Shown one piece after another: positions 17,948 to 28,068 of a stretch of DNA of 35,912 nucleotides. Origin of the DNA: Candidatus Latescibacterota bacterium (GTDB taxonomy: Bacteria > Krumholzibacteriota > Krumholzibacteriia > LZORAL124-64-63). Positions within the stretch are counted from its first letter, which is position 1; the number at the start of each line of letters is the position of its first letter. Location: contig JAUSBL010000069.1 in assembly GCA_030658975.1 (NCBI GenBank), positions 1-35,912 on the forward strand, read 5' to 3'. The notes under the pieces were generated by a model. The model saw only the letters and a list, made by a program, of their open reading frames with translations. It was not told the origin of the DNA and ran no database searches. Position numbers and translations under genes: made by a program.

Positions 17948-18631
17948 TCAGTTGCCGGAGTTGGCGAAATAGACCGCCACGAGGCCGGTCAGGGCGCCCA
18001 CGACGACGAGCTCCTCGAGGATCGACCGCAATCCGCCCTCGGCGGGGTCGGCGGTGGTGAACCCGTAGGTCGCCGCGTCCACGGCCTCGAGATGGCCGGC
18101 CGGGATGCGGTCGGCATATCCGCGGGTCATCCGCTTGTCCAGCAGCAGGCGCCCGGTGGCCTTCTCGAGCACCGACACCTGCACCACCGCCTGGAACTCC
18201 CGGTCCAGCCAGGTGCGCCAGAGGCCGAAACGCCGGCCCACCCGCGGGTAGCTCAGGTCCACGTCCTCGATGTAGTAGCGGAACTCGTAGTCCGCCTCGA
18301 CCGGGGTGGTCGACTTCGTCGCCGCCACGTCCGTCTCGTCGAGCAGGACCTCGTGGCCGGCGGCCGTCAACTCGGCGAACGCGGCCGGCTCGAAGAGCGG
18401 CTGGGCGGCGTGCTTGACGAGAGGGCGCAGCGCGACGCGGGAGCTGTCGGCCGGCAGGACGGCGGCGGCCTCGCGCACGATGTCCGCGAAGAGGGCCTGG
18501 GTCAGCCACAGGTTCGTGCGCACGGTGTCGGGACCGGCGGCGAAGGGTAGGGTCCCGTCCCCGGCCCCGGCCGCGCCGGCGAGGGCCAGGCTCAGGGTCA
18601 GGGCCGTCGCGACGGCGGCGGTCAGTCTCAT
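17948..18631 (-). CDS. uncharacterised exported protein, C-terminal hydrophobic segment
   Basis: I do not recognise this 227-aa protein. A signal peptide (MRLTAAVATALTLSLALAGA, likely cleavage near AGA-GD, residues 22-25) leads to a mixed alpha/beta region. It includes DYEFRYYIEDVDLSYPRVG (114-132), RRFGLWRTWLDREFQAVVQV and LEKATGRLLLDKRMTRGY. A hydrophobic stretch (about 204-223, SILEELVVVGALTGLVAVYF) near the end may anchor it. There is no lipobox. I start at ATG 18631, which overlaps the rimO stop as TGATG and has AAAGGA six bases ahead; an ATG two codons earlier is possible but sits on the ribosome site. Its place before bamD suggests an envelope role. The beta-rich part recalls FlgO/CsgG-like domains only vaguely. 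Confidence 0.75.
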   Translation of the reverse strand: MRLTAAVATALTLSLALAGAAGAGDGTLPFAAGPDTVRTNLWLTQALFADIVREAAAVLPADSSRVALRPLVKHAAQPLFEPAAFAELTAAGHEVLLDETDVAATKSTTPVEADYEFRYYIEDVDLSYPRVGRRFGLWRTWLDREFQAVVQVSVLEKATGRLLLDKRMTRGYADRIPAGHLEAVDAATYGFTTADPAEGGLRSILEELVVVGALTGLVAVYFANSGN

Positions 18632-20055
18632 CAGCATTCCTTTCCCCGCGCCGCAGCGCGCACACCCAGGACGTCGAAGGGCGTGACGGCGGCGAAGCGG
18701 GCCGTGAGCCAGTCCCCGGCCGAGAGGCCGCGCCCGTCGAGCAGCACGACCCCGTCCGTGTCGTAGGCGAAGTGGCGGCTGCGGGCGACGGCCACCGGAC
18801 CCGCGCCCAGCGAACGCGGATCCGCGGTGCCGGGTTCCCGATCCTCTTCTTCCAGATCACCTGCGGCGAGATCGGCCAGCAGGTCGCCCCACTCGGCGCC
18901 GTCGCCGACGCTGTCGACGACGACCTCGAACTCCCCCCCCAGCCTGGTCAGCTGCCGTCCGCGGGCGATGTCCGCCTGGAGGTCCGTGATGCGGGCCTCG
19001 CGGTCGGCGACCTCCTCGGGGTCGGGGGCGTCGTCGAAGTCCGCGCCGGCGGTTCCCGCCTCGGGAGAATAGCGGTAGGTGCCCACGTGGTCAAACCTGA
19101 TGCGTTCGAGGAAGTCGGCCACGGCCTCGACGTCCTCCTCCTCTTCGCCGGGGAATCCCAGCAGCAGCGTGGTGCGCAGCACCAGGTCGGGCCGGTCGCG
19201 GCGCAGCTCTTCGAAGAAGCGCGCCAGCTTCCCGGCGTCGAAGGGCCGGTTCATGCGGCGCAGCACCGCCGGCGAGGCGTGCTGGATCGGCATGTCCACG
19301 TAAGGCAGCACCTTGGGCAGATCGAGCAGGCGGCGGAACCGGTCGGCGCCGATCAGACCCGGATACAGGTAATGCAGGCGCAGCCAGCGCAGGCCGTCGA
19401 CCTCCCCGAGCGCCGCCGCGAGATCGTGGAGGTCCTCGCCGGCGCCGCGGCCGTAGTCGCTGGTGTTCTGGGACACCAGCATCAGCTCGCGCACCCCGCG
19501 CGCGGCCAGCCGGCGGGCCTCGTCGGCGAGCTCGGCCACCGGCCGCGAGCGCTGGTCGCCGCGGATCAGGGGGATGCGGCAGAAGGCGCAGCGGAAGTTG
19601 CAGCCCTCGGAGATCTTCAGGAACGCCAGGTGCGGCGGCGTCAGCAGGGGGCGGTCGGCCATCCCCTCGTAGCGGGCGTCCTCGGGCCGCGCGACCGGGA
19701 CGCGGTCCTGCCCCAGTTCCAGGGCGTCGAGCAGGCGGTCGAAGTTGCCGACGCCGTTGACCAGGTCGACCAGCGGGTAGTCGCGCGCGATGCTCTCGCC
19801 GTGCTCCTGGGACAGGCAACCCGTCACCACGAGCGTGCGCGCGCCCTTGGTGGCGCACATTTCGGCGATGGCCTCGTAGCTGTCGCGACGCGCGGCCTCG
19901 ATGAAGCCGCAGGTGTTCAGCACCCAGATGTCGGCGTCGTCGGGCACGGTCGTGACGGGGATGCCGCGCGCGGCGAAGCGGCCGAGCAGCGCCTCGCTGT
20001 CCACCAGGTTCTTGTCGCAGCCGAGGGTGCGGCAGTGGACGGAGCGGCGGCTCAC
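18631..20055 (-). CDS. rimO: RimO, ribosomal protein S12 methylthiotransferase
   Basis: A radical-SAM enzyme that adds a methylthio group to Asp of ribosomal protein S12. It is 474 aa. The N-terminal UPF0004 domain has three cluster cysteines: C13 in LGCDKNLVDSE, a RimO hallmark, C49 in NTCGFIEAARRDS and C80 in VTGCLSQEHG. The radical SAM cluster is C152-C156-C159 (GCNFRCAFC), followed by RIPLIRGDQRSR. A C-terminal TRAM domain (about 380-470) is interrupted by an acidic insertion (DLEEEDREPGTADPRS), and the usual RTEADAPEIDGVV reads ARSRHFAYDTDGVV. The GTG start overlaps the ftsK stop (GTGA). MiaB is excluded by the N-terminal motif. Confidence 0.94.
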   Translation of the reverse strand: MSRRSVHCRTLGCDKNLVDSEALLGRFAARGIPVTTVPDDADIWVLNTCGFIEAARRDSYEAIAEMCATKGARTLVVTGCLSQEHGESIARDYPLVDLVNGVGNFDRLLDALELGQDRVPVARPEDARYEGMADRPLLTPPHLAFLKISEGCNFRCAFCRIPLIRGDQRSRPVAELADEARRLAARGVRELMLVSQNTSDYGRGAGEDLHDLAAALGEVDGLRWLRLHYLYPGLIGADRFRRLLDLPKVLPYVDMPIQHASPAVLRRMNRPFDAGKLARFFEELRRDRPDLVLRTTLLLGFPGEEEEDVEAVADFLERIRFDHVGTYRYSPEAGTAGADFDDAPDPEEVADREARITDLQADIARGRQLTRLGGEFEVVVDSVGDGAEWGDLLADLAAGDLEEEDREPGTADPRSLGAGPVAVARSRHFAYDTDGVVLLDGRGLSAGDWLTARFAAVTPFDVLGVRAAARGKEC

Positions 20056-22440
20056 GTGAGGCTGTCCTGCTCGAACTCGCGCAGGGCGCTGAGGTCGTCG
20101 GGCTTCATGACGACCTCGCGGGCCTTGCTGCCGATGAACGGCCCCACCACGCCGGCCTGCTCGAGCAGGTCCATGAGCCGGCCGGCGCGGGCGTAGCCGA
20201 TCTGCAGTTTGCGCTGCAGCATCGAGGTCGAGCCGTGCTGGGACAGCACGATGATCTCGCGCGCCTTCTCGAACAGCGGGTCGTCCTCGAGGTCCAGCCC
20301 GGTAGCCTCCTCGCGCTCCTCGTCCAGGGTGATGGGACGCGTCACGTCCTTGAACTGGCGCCAGTGGGCGGCCAGGGCCTCGCACTCCTCGATGTCGATG
20401 AAGGCGCCGTGGACGCGCACCGGCGTGGCCCGGCCCGGCTGCAGGTAGAGCATGTCGCCCTTGCCCAGGAGCTTCTCGGCCCCGTTCGCGTCCAGGATGG
20501 TGCGGGAGTCGTTCTTCTGGATGACCCGGAAGGCGATGCGGCAGGGGATGTTGGCCTTGATCACGCCGGTCAGCACGTCGACGCTCGGGCGCTGCGTCGC
20601 CAGCACCAGGTGGATGCCCACGGCGCGCGCCTTCTGGGCGATCCGGGTGATCGGCATCTCGATCTCCTGGCCGAGCTGGATCATGAGGTCCGCCAGCTCG
20701 TCGACGATGCAGACGTAGTAGGGCATCGGTTCGCTGACCGCAACGCCGTCGTCGCCCGCGATCTCGCCGGCGGCCACCTTGCGGTTGTAGCCCTCGATGT
20801 TGCGCACGCTGTGGCGCGAGAGGCGCCGGTAGCGGTGGTCCATCTGGGCTTCCATCCACTTCAGCGCCCGCAACGCGTCCTTGGGGTCGGTCACCACCGG
20901 CAGCAGCAGGTGCGGGATGTCGTTGTAGACGTTCAGCTCCAGCATCTTGGGATCGATCAGCAGCAGCCGGACCAGGGAGGGGTCGCAGCGCAGCAGCAGC
21001 GAGCTGATCATGGCGTTGACGCAGACGCTCTTGCCGCTGCCGGTCGAACCGGCCACCAGCAGGTGGGGCTGGTCGGCGAGGTCGATCGTCACCGCCTCGC
21101 CGAAGACGTCGCGGCCCAGCACCACGCTCAGCGGGGTGCGCATGCGGTCGGCGGCCTGGACGTAGACTTCCTTCATCGAGACGATCTGCTGTGTCGGGTT
21201 GGGGATCTCGATGCCGACGGCCGCCTTGCCGGGGATGGGTGCCTCCATGCGGATGGAGCGGGCCTTCATCGCCAGTGCCAGGTCGTCCGAACGCTGCACG
21301 ATGGCGTTCACCTTGATCCCGGACGCGGGCTGGTACTCGTAGGTGGTCACCACGGGGCCGGGGCGCACGTCCTTGACGGCGCCTTCGACGCCGAACGAGC
21401 GCAGCGTCTCCTCGAGCAGGTCGGCCGCGGCGTGCAGTTGTTCCTCGGCGACGGCCACGCGGTCGGTCGGCGGCTCGCGCAGCACCGAGAGGTCGGGCAG
21501 CGGCAGCGGCACCGCCGGGTCCACCAGGCCGGAGGTGACCTCGGGGAACGACTCGGGCGAGCCCGGGGCCGAGGCGCGCCGGCCCGCCGGCGCCGGCGGG
21601 CCATCCTCCTCGTCGAAATCCGCCACGGCGTTGCGCTCGTGGTCGGGCGGGACGTGCACGACGCGGGGGGGCGCCGCGGCCGTCGAGGCGGCGGCCTGCA
21701 CCGTGCGGGGGGGGGCGGCGGCGACACCCGCCGGCGCCGGCGCTGGTTCCACGGCGCGCCGCCCGGCCTCGTCCCTGGCCGTCGCGGCGGCGCCCCGCCA
21801 CGTGCCGCCGATGCCGCGCACCAGGCGCCAGGGCAACAGCAGGAGCCAGGCGAACCCGCGCCAGGCGGCCGCCAGGCCGGCGCCCAGGGCCGCCCCCAAA
21901 GGTCCCAGACGGCCGAGCAGCGACGGCAGCCAGGGGTGCGTGGCGCGCAGCACGGCGGTCAGCAGCAGGAACGACAGGAAGATGCCGGCGCCCCAGCGGC
22001 CGAACAGGGCGGTGAAACCGCGCGCCAGCCCGTAACCGGGTGCCCCGCCCCAGGCCGCGGCCTGAGGCGCCGCCAGGGGCCATCCGGACTGGCCCAGCCA
22101 GACGGCCGAAGCGAGCCACAGCGGGATCAGTCGGCTCGCCAGGAACAGACGGGACGCTTCCCCGCGCACCAGCAGGCCCAGACCGCGCAGCGCCAGCAGC
22201 GCCGGCAGGGCCCAGCACCACAGGTCTCCCAGCATCGTGCGCACCGCCAGCGCGACCAGGGCGCCGACCGGTCCGCCCGGGTTGCCGGGCAGCACCGGGC
22301 TCGCCCCGGGTTCGCCGTTGGCCAGGGACCACCAGGAGGCCGCCGGCCCGCCGAGCGCGATGGCCGCGTAGACGGCCAGCGCCAGGTGCAGCAGGCCGCC
22401 GAGCCGCGGGGACCGCCACCAGGCTCCGGCCCCGGTCCGG

Positions 22441-22463
<23 letters not shown>
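20052..22463 (-). CDS. ftsK: FtsK/SpoIIIE DNA translocase
   Basis: An 803-aa DNA pump for chromosome segregation at the septum. The N-terminus has about four TM segments (about 21-40, 65-95, 108-127, 158-175) and a basic end. A short Ala/Pro-rich linker (about 235-330) joins the motor. Walker [10 protein letters not shown] is at 471-479 with [11 protein letters not shown] at about 500-510. The winged-helix gamma domain for KOPS reading closes the protein (about 735-800: [30 protein letters not shown]). The GTG start lies 23 nt inside accC; AAGGAGG is about 12 nt away. The linker is much shorter than in E. coli FtsK. Lack of a later start in frame supports this one. Confidence 0.94.
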
Positions 22464-23826
<1,363 letters not shown>

Positions 23827-23881
23827 CCGCGTCTCTCCTGTCGTGGCGGGGTGCGGTGGCGGGCGCGGGGACCGCCGGAGG

Positions 23882-23910
23882 ATTGTCCGGCCGGCGCCGG
23901 AAAATGGCAA
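23882..23910 (-). promoter_or_regulatory. candidate internal promoter for accC, with palindrome in the spacer
   Basis: Minus-strand TTGCCA (23905-23910), 17 bp, GACAAT (23882-23887), about 49 nt plus leader before accC. The spacer holds an inverted repeat, TCCGGC-4-GCCGGA (23886-23901), a plausible operator or hairpin. It would let accC be expressed separately from efp-accB. Confidence 0.42.
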
Positions 23911-23942
23911 GCCGGAAGCGGGGAGCATAAGGCGCTCAGCCC

Positions 23943-23964
23943 CGCGAGGGCGCGCGCCGTCGCG
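23943..23964 (-). terminator. hairpin just after accB
   Basis: CGCGA and TCGCG arms surround a GC palindrome, forming an imperfect stem about 10 bp after the accB stop. No T run follows, so termination is doubtful; attenuation or mRNA stability is equally possible. Confidence 0.25.
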
Positions 23965-23974
23965 AAGGACCGGG

Positions 23975-24454
23975 TCAGGCGGGGTCCACGAGGAAGAGGA
24001 TCGCCTCTGCTTCCACCGGCGTGGCGTTCTCGACCAGGATCTCCTTGATAACGCCGCCGAACTCGGCCTCGATCTCGTTCATGACCTTCATGGCTTCGAT
24101 GATGCACAGGGTCTGTCCCTGCTTGATCACATCTCCCGTGTTGACGAAGTTCGGCACGTCCGGCGAGGACGCCCGGTACAGCGTGCCGACGATGGGCGAG
24201 CGGATCTCGCGCCACTTCGCCCGCTCCGGGTTGGTCGCGGGGGCGGCGGAGCCCGCCGGGGCGGCCGCCGGGAGCGGCGCCGCGGCCGGCGCCACGGCCG
24301 GCGCCGCGGGCAGCGTGGTGGCGTAGGCCACGTGGGTGGACGGCGTCGCGTGCTTCTGGATGCGGATCGTGGTGTCCTTGTCGATCACTTCCAGCTCGTC
24401 GATGCGGCTCTCCTCGACCAGCTTGACCAGCTCGCGCACCTTGTTGAGATCCAT
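23975..24454 (-). CDS. accB: Biotin carboxyl carrier protein of acetyl-CoA carboxylase
   Basis: A 159-aa carrier that swings carboxybiotin between AccC and the carboxyltransferase. The N-terminal [22 protein letters not shown], shown here in its first part [13 protein letters not shown], leads to an Ala/Pro linker (about 48-75). The biotinyl domain follows (about 84-158) with [11 protein letters not shown]123 is the biotin site. AAGGGGAG precedes the ATG. It is 30 bp after efp and before accC, the common aroQ-efp-accB-accC order of many bacteria. Confidence 0.96.
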   Translation of the reverse strand: MDLNKVRELVKLVEESRIDELEVIDKDTTIRIQKHATPSTHVAYATTLPAAPAVAPAAAPLPAAAPAGSAAPATNPERAKWREIRSPIVGTLYRASSPDVPNFVNTGDVIKQGQTLCIIEAMKVMNEIEAEFGGVIKEILVENATPVEAEAILFLVDPA

Positions 24455-24484
24455 GGTCTCCCCTTCCGGCCGGGGGCTGCGTCC

Positions 24485-25042
24485 TCAGACGCGCCCGAGG
24501 TACTTGCCCGTGCGGGTGTCGATCCTGAGGATCGCGCCTTCCTCGATGAACAGCGGCACCTGGACGACGAGGCCCGTCTCCAGCGTCGCGGGTTTCGACG
24601 CGCCCTGGGCGGTATCGCCGCGCAGGCCCGGATCGGTCTGCGCCACCTTCAGTTCGACCGTGTTGGGGGCTTCGACCGTCACGGGCTTGCCGTCGCGCAG
24701 CAGCATGCTGACGGTCTCGCTCTCCTTCACGTACTTGGATAGGTCGCCGAGCGTGTCGCGAGGCAGGGAGATCTGCTCGTAGGTCTCGAGACTCATGAAG
24801 GTCATGAACTCGCCGTCGGCGTAGAGGAACTGGAAGTCCCGCCGTTCGAGTCGGACTTCCTCGAACCGTTCGCCGGAGCGGAAGGTGTCCTCGACGACCT
24901 TCCCGGTCTCGACGTTCTTCATCTTCGTGCGCACGAAGGCCGAGCCCTTGCCCGGCTTCACGTGCTGGAAATCGACGATGGCCCACAGCCCGTTCTTGTA
25001 GTTCAGGACCATGCCGTTGCGGAAATCGCTCGTGTCAGCCAA
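24485..25042 (-). CDS. efp: Elongation factor P
   Basis: EF-P relieves ribosomes stalled at polyproline. It has 185 aa in three beta domains: KOW-like N-terminal (ADTSDFRNGMVLNYKNGLWA), central OB and C-terminal OB (TGLVVQVPLFIEEGAILRID). The loop tip PGKG carries K32, the place that is modified in many species; no epmA/epmB-type or rhamnosyl-transfer gene lies in this window. I choose TTG 25042 as start: AGGAG lies 8 nt ahead, whereas an in-frame GTG four codons upstream overlaps that AGGAG. The longer frame to 25126 would include the promoter. Confidence 0.93.
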   Translation of the reverse strand: MADTSDFRNGMVLNYKNGLWAIVDFQHVKPGKGSAFVRTKMKNVETGKVVEDTFRSGERFEEVRLERRDFQFLYADGEFMTFMSLETYEQISLPRDTLGDLSKYVKESETVSMLLRDGKPVTVEAPNTVELKVAQTDPGLRGDTAQGASKPATLETGLVVQVPLFIEEGAILRIDTRTGKYLGRV

Positions 25043-25097
25043 CTCGGTCACTCCTGTACGGGTTGCGCTCCGGTGGACAGCGTGAAAATGCCCACTA

Positions 25098-25126
25098 TTG
25101 ATAACATCTGTTCCGCACGTTGGCAA
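25098..25126 (-). promoter_or_regulatory. candidate promoter for efp-accB and the long downstream run
   Basis: Minus-strand TTGCCA (25121-25126), 17 bp, TATCAA (25098-25103), starting directly after the aroQ stop codon. The leader to the efp TTG start would be about 50 nt. The 84-bp aroQ-efp gap is locally AT-richer than its surroundings, as expected for a promoter. Confidence 0.5.
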
Positions 25127-25579
25127 TCAGGCGTTGCCGCCGGACAGCATCCCGTGCACGCCCCGCAACGCGAGACGGTAACTGTCGACACCGAAGCCGC
25201 TTACCGACGCCGCGACGACGTCGCGCAGCAGGTTCCGTCGGCGGAAGGGTTCGCGGGCGTCGGGATTGGAAAGGTGGACCTCGACCACGGGCGCCGCGAT
25301 GCAGAGCAGGGCGTCGCGCACCGCCACCGAGGTGTGGGTGTAGGCGGCGGCGTTGACCACCAGCGCGTCGGCCTCGTTTCCCCAGCGATGGATCAGGGCC
25401 ACGAGTTCGCCCTCGGCTTCGGTCTGGTGGCAGACGACGCGCAGGCCGAGCGCCTCGCCTTCGGCCACGCAGACGGCGTCGAGCTGGGCGAGCGTGAGCG
25501 CCGGGTAGTGTTCGGCCTCGCGACGGCCGAGCTGGCTCAGGTTCGGACCGTTGAGGACCGCGACCAGGGGCGCCTTCAC
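25127..25579 (-). CDS. aroQ: 3-Dehydroquinate dehydratase, type II
   Basis: Third step of the shikimate pathway. It is 150 aa, a normal type II subunit (dodecamer in the family). Motifs include NGPNLSQLGRR (10-20) and Y25 in EHYP, the catalytic tyrosine. HQTEAEGELVALIH follows, then N76 and H82 in VVNAAAYTHTSVAVRDAL, and EVHLSN with H102, the catalytic histidine. The GTG start overlaps the stop of the TPR gene (GTGA), so the two are translated together. Confidence 0.95.
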   Translation of the reverse strand: MKAPLVAVLNGPNLSQLGRREAEHYPALTLAQLDAVCVAEGEALGLRVVCHQTEAEGELVALIHRWGNEADALVVNAAAYTHTSVAVRDALLCIAAPVVEVHLSNPDAREPFRRRNLLRDVVAASVSGFGVDSYRLALRGVHGMLSGGNA

Positions 25580-26397
25580 GCCGGACCGCCCTGCTGCCGG
25601 TCGATCCAGGCTTCGAAACGGGCGCGGTTGGGATCGGCCGCCGTCGCAACGCCGCCGGGTGCGTCCCCCGCACCCGGCGTGGTGTCTGTCCCGGCCGGGA
25701 CCGTCGCGCCGGCCATCGACTCCACCGTCGCGTCGACCGCTTCCAGGGCGGCGATCTCGCGGGCCACGTCGTCGCGTTCCGGATGCTCGGCCAGCAGGCG
25801 GCGCAGGATCGCGAGCGCCTTCTGGCGGTGTCCCTGGGCCAGGTAGATCTCGGCCAGGGTCTGGGTCAGGAAGCGCGGCGCCGGGCCGGCTTCGGCGGCG
25901 GGTGCGGCAGCCGCCGTCTCCGGTGCGGAGGCGGGTGGCGGCGACCAGGGAACCTCGTCCGGCGACGTGTCGCCGGCAACCTGAGCGTCATCGGTCACGT
26001 CGCTCGGATCGAGATCGACGGGATACGCCTCCTGCGGCGCGGCCGCGGCCGGTTCCGGCGCGGGGGCCGCTTCGGCGGCGGGCATCGTCGCCGCCGGCGC
26101 GCGGTCCGGCAGGGCCAGCAGCTGCGGCGCTTCACGGTGGTCGGGGTCGCGGTCGAGCACCTCGCGGGCGAGATCGCGGGCCTCGCCCGCCCGGCCCTGA
26201 TCCCGGCGGACACGGGCCAGGACGATCCGCGCCGACAACGAGTCGGCGCACCGGGAGAGCCCCTCTTCGAGCAGGGCCGAAGCGGACTCCAGACGTCCGG
26301 CCGTGCGGTAGAGATCGGCCAGCGGGATGAAGAACCGGCCGCGAGGCCGGCGATCCTGCTGCATCTCGAAGTAGCGGGTCATGCGATCCTGGGTCAC
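25576..26397 (-). CDS. TPR-repeat protein with Ala/Pro linker, unknown function
   Basis: A 273-aa soluble protein without signal peptide. TPR-like helices at about 22-95 (FFIPLADLYRTAGRLESASA, ARIVLARVRRDQGRAGEARD) are joined by a low-complexity Ala/Pro/Glu linker (about 98-172). One more TPR follows at 178-210 (LAEIYLAQGHRQKALAILRR) and the tail ends in ARFEAWIDRQQ. Such tails and linkers occur in adaptor TPR proteins of this region of the tree, but I cannot give a function. The start is GTG 26397, with an in-frame ATG 15 bp later as alternative. It is coupled to aroQ and has its own promoter candidate. Confidence 0.8.
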   Translation of the reverse strand: MTQDRMTRYFEMQQDRRPRGRFFIPLADLYRTAGRLESASALLEEGLSRCADSLSARIVLARVRRDQGRAGEARDLAREVLDRDPDHREAPQLLALPDRAPAATMPAAEAAPAPEPAAAAPQEAYPVDLDPSDVTDDAQVAGDTSPDEVPWSPPPASAPETAAAAPAAEAGPAPRFLTQTLAEIYLAQGHRQKALAILRRLLAEHPERDDVAREIAALEAVDATVESMAGATVPAGTDTTPGAGDAPGGVATAADPNRARFEAWIDRQQGGPA

Positions 26398-26454
26398 GCC
26401 TCACCCTTCCGCCGCGCGGATTGCGTCGCGACGCCGGGCGCGTCGCGTCGAACC

Positions 26455-26484
26455 AGTCTAGGCACCCGCCCGGCCCCTCGTCAA
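26455..26484 (-). promoter_or_regulatory. candidate promoter for TPR gene-aroQ
   Basis: Minus-strand TTGACG (26479-26484), 18 bp, TAGACT (26455-26460), in the 106-bp gap after the last membrane-module gene. A short 5-bp GC hairpin (26486-26498) sits just before it without a T run. The leader would be about 50 nt. Confidence 0.5.
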
Positions 26485-26503
26485 GCCGCCCGCGGCGGAT
26501 CGT

Positions 26504-27196
26504 TCACAAGATACCCAACCAGGGGCCCAGGAGTTCCTGGAACCTGCCGACCAGCAGCGCCACGCGCCCCATGACGGCCGAACCGAACGAGGCCCCGAAG
26601 GTGATCATCAGCACCAGCAGACCCCAGCGGGCCACCCGCCCGTAGGCGCCCCGCTGCTCGCGCGTGTTGACGAAGTAGACCAGGCCGCTGACCGTGCCGG
26701 CCAGGACCAGCAGCTGGGCCAGGCTCTCCTGCCAGAGCCAGCGGCCGGCCGCCGTCGGGGCCAGCCCCGTGCCGATGGTGGCCTCGATCTGGTAGAGGAA
26801 GTCCGATCTCAGGTAACGCACCAGGGAGTAGCCGGCCGTGGTGCCGAGGGCGAACGCGGTGGGCCACTTGCCGAGCCAGGACAGGCGCGGCCACAGGCGC
26901 GCCAGCATCAGAAGGCCCAGCGCCGCGGGAATCAGGGCCACCGGGTCCCACGCGCCCACCGGCGCGTCGGGGCTGGACCAGCGGCCCGCGGCCGGGAAGA
27001 GCTTCAACACCAGCGCCGGCCACAGGGTCGTCCAGAACCCCATCACCATCCAGTAGGCCGCCGACACGCCGACGAACACGTGCTCGGCGAACTTGTAGAA
27101 CGGGTTGTCCCGCCACAGGAAGGAGAAGACCATCAGGGTCAGCAGCGCGCCGATCCAGACCTGCACGTCCCCGCTGAGGTGGATCGCGGCGATCAT
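26504..27196 (-). CDS. uncharacterised polytopic membrane protein (module gene 5)
   Basis: A 230-aa integral membrane protein, about six TM segments: 11-28, 40-60, 85-101, 112-128, 157-176 and 190-216. A striking conserved-looking loop, RDNPFYKFAEHVFVGVSAAY (29-48), lies between TM1 and TM2, and an amphipathic stretch (128-142, RYLRSDFLYQIEATI) follows TM4. There is no transporter or enzyme motif I can name. From memory, similar sequences exist as hypothetical proteins in distant bacteria and archaea; I could not check this. The ATG at 27196 has GGAGG five bases ahead and overlaps the preceding stop (ATGA). It is the last gene of the module. Confidence 0.82.
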   Translation of the reverse strand: MIAAIHLSGDVQVWIGALLTLMVFSFLWRDNPFYKFAEHVFVGVSAAYWMVMGFWTTLWPALVLKLFPAAGRWSSPDAPVGAWDPVALIPAALGLLMLARLWPRLSWLGKWPTAFALGTTAGYSLVRYLRSDFLYQIEATIGTGLAPTAAGRWLWQESLAQLLVLAGTVSGLVYFVNTREQRGAYGRVARWGLLVLMITFGASFGSAVMGRVALLVGRFQELLGPWLGIL

Positions 27197-28068
27197 GGCG
27201 ACCTCCGCCGTGCGAGGAAGCGCAGCAACAGGCCCGCGTTGCCCAGCAGGATGAAGGCGACGATCACCAGGTGCGCGGCCGACTGGGGCCCCATCCCGCG
27301 GGTCGCCGGCTGGTTGGCGGCCGTGAATTCGGGGTGGCCCCGGGCGAGCGCTGCCTCGTATTCGGCCGCGCCCTTCAGGGCGCTCATCAGGCCGAGGATC
27401 TGCAGGGGGTAGTAGGGGAAGAACTGCGGCGCGCCGACGCCGGTGCAGCCGCCCGCGAGCGGCACGTCGAGCACGTCGCCGGCGTAGAGGATCCACTCCT
27501 TGAGGCCGGGCTGGCCCGCCGACAGGCTGACGATCAGGCCGAAGTCGCCGAGCCCGCGCACGCCGCGCAGCGCGGGAACGTCCCGCAGCGGCCGGCCGGT
27601 CATGTCCGTGGGGTAGCGCGCGGTCAGCGAGTCGCGCAGGCTGTTGACGAGCATCTCCCCGCCGACCTGGAAGCCGAGCGAGACCCAGTCGCGGGCCGGG
27701 ACGGCCTGCGGGAACTCCCGCGCGATGATGCGCTCCTCCACGCGCGAGATCATGTTGTTGCCCGTGGGGTACAGCGACATGTAGCAGATCGGGTGGCCGG
27801 TCAGCAGCGCGTGCTGCGTGAGGGCGTCGGCCATGGGTTCCAGTTCGGGCGCCGAGCTGGGCGAGTAGTCCAGCGACAGCAGGATCGGCGCGCCCTGCGG
27901 CAGGTTCTCGATGCAGTCATAGATCGGCTGGACGACGGAGGTGGCCCGGTCGGGCATCGTCACGCCCGAGAGCAGCGCGACCACCACGACCGTCGCCAGC
28001 ACCAGGAAGATCCAGCGCCGGTCCAGCGTCTCCAGCCAGGTGGCGATCCGGTCGCAACGGTCGTTCAT
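27193..28068 (-). CDS. uncharacterised bitopic protein with large extracytoplasmic domain (module gene 4)
   Basis: A 291-aa protein with one TM near each end: 19-36 (WIFLVLATVVVVALLSGV) and 264-286. Basic residues before TM1 and after TM2 (RFLARRRS) place both ends in the cytoplasm, so the domain at 40-262 should face the periplasm. That domain begins with alternating strands and helices (GAPILLSLDYSPSSAPELEP, ICYMSLYPTGNNM) and has DWVSLGFQVGGEM and RYPTDMTGRPLRDVP. Its most distinctive patch is residues 206-237, with GGCTGVGAPQFFPYY followed by LKGAAEYE. No known catalytic motif. It overlaps both neighbours by 4 bases. Confidence 0.82.
   Translation of the reverse strand: MNDRCDRIATWLETLDRRWIFLVLATVVVVALLSGVTMPDRATSVVQPIYDCIENLPQGAPILLSLDYSPSSAPELEPMADALTQHALLTGHPICYMSLYPTGNNMISRVEERIIAREFPQAVPARDWVSLGFQVGGEMLVNSLRDSLTARYPTDMTGRPLRDVPALRGVRGLGDFGLIVSLSAGQPGLKEWILYAGDVLDVPLAGGCTGVGAPQFFPYYPLQILGLMSALKGAAEYEAALARGHPEFTAANQPATRGMGPQSAAHLVIVAFILLGNAGLLLRFLARRRSP

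Noticed and set aside
24240-24310. GC-rich repeated GCCGGCGCC blocks in accB as a regulatory repeat
   Set aside because: They encode the Ala/Pro linker of the carrier protein; such linkers are low-complexity in this family.
25043-25126. A longer EF-P beginning before 25042
   Set aside because: The extra residues do not resemble EF-P, and the region carries the candidate promoter and the AGGAG for the TTG start.
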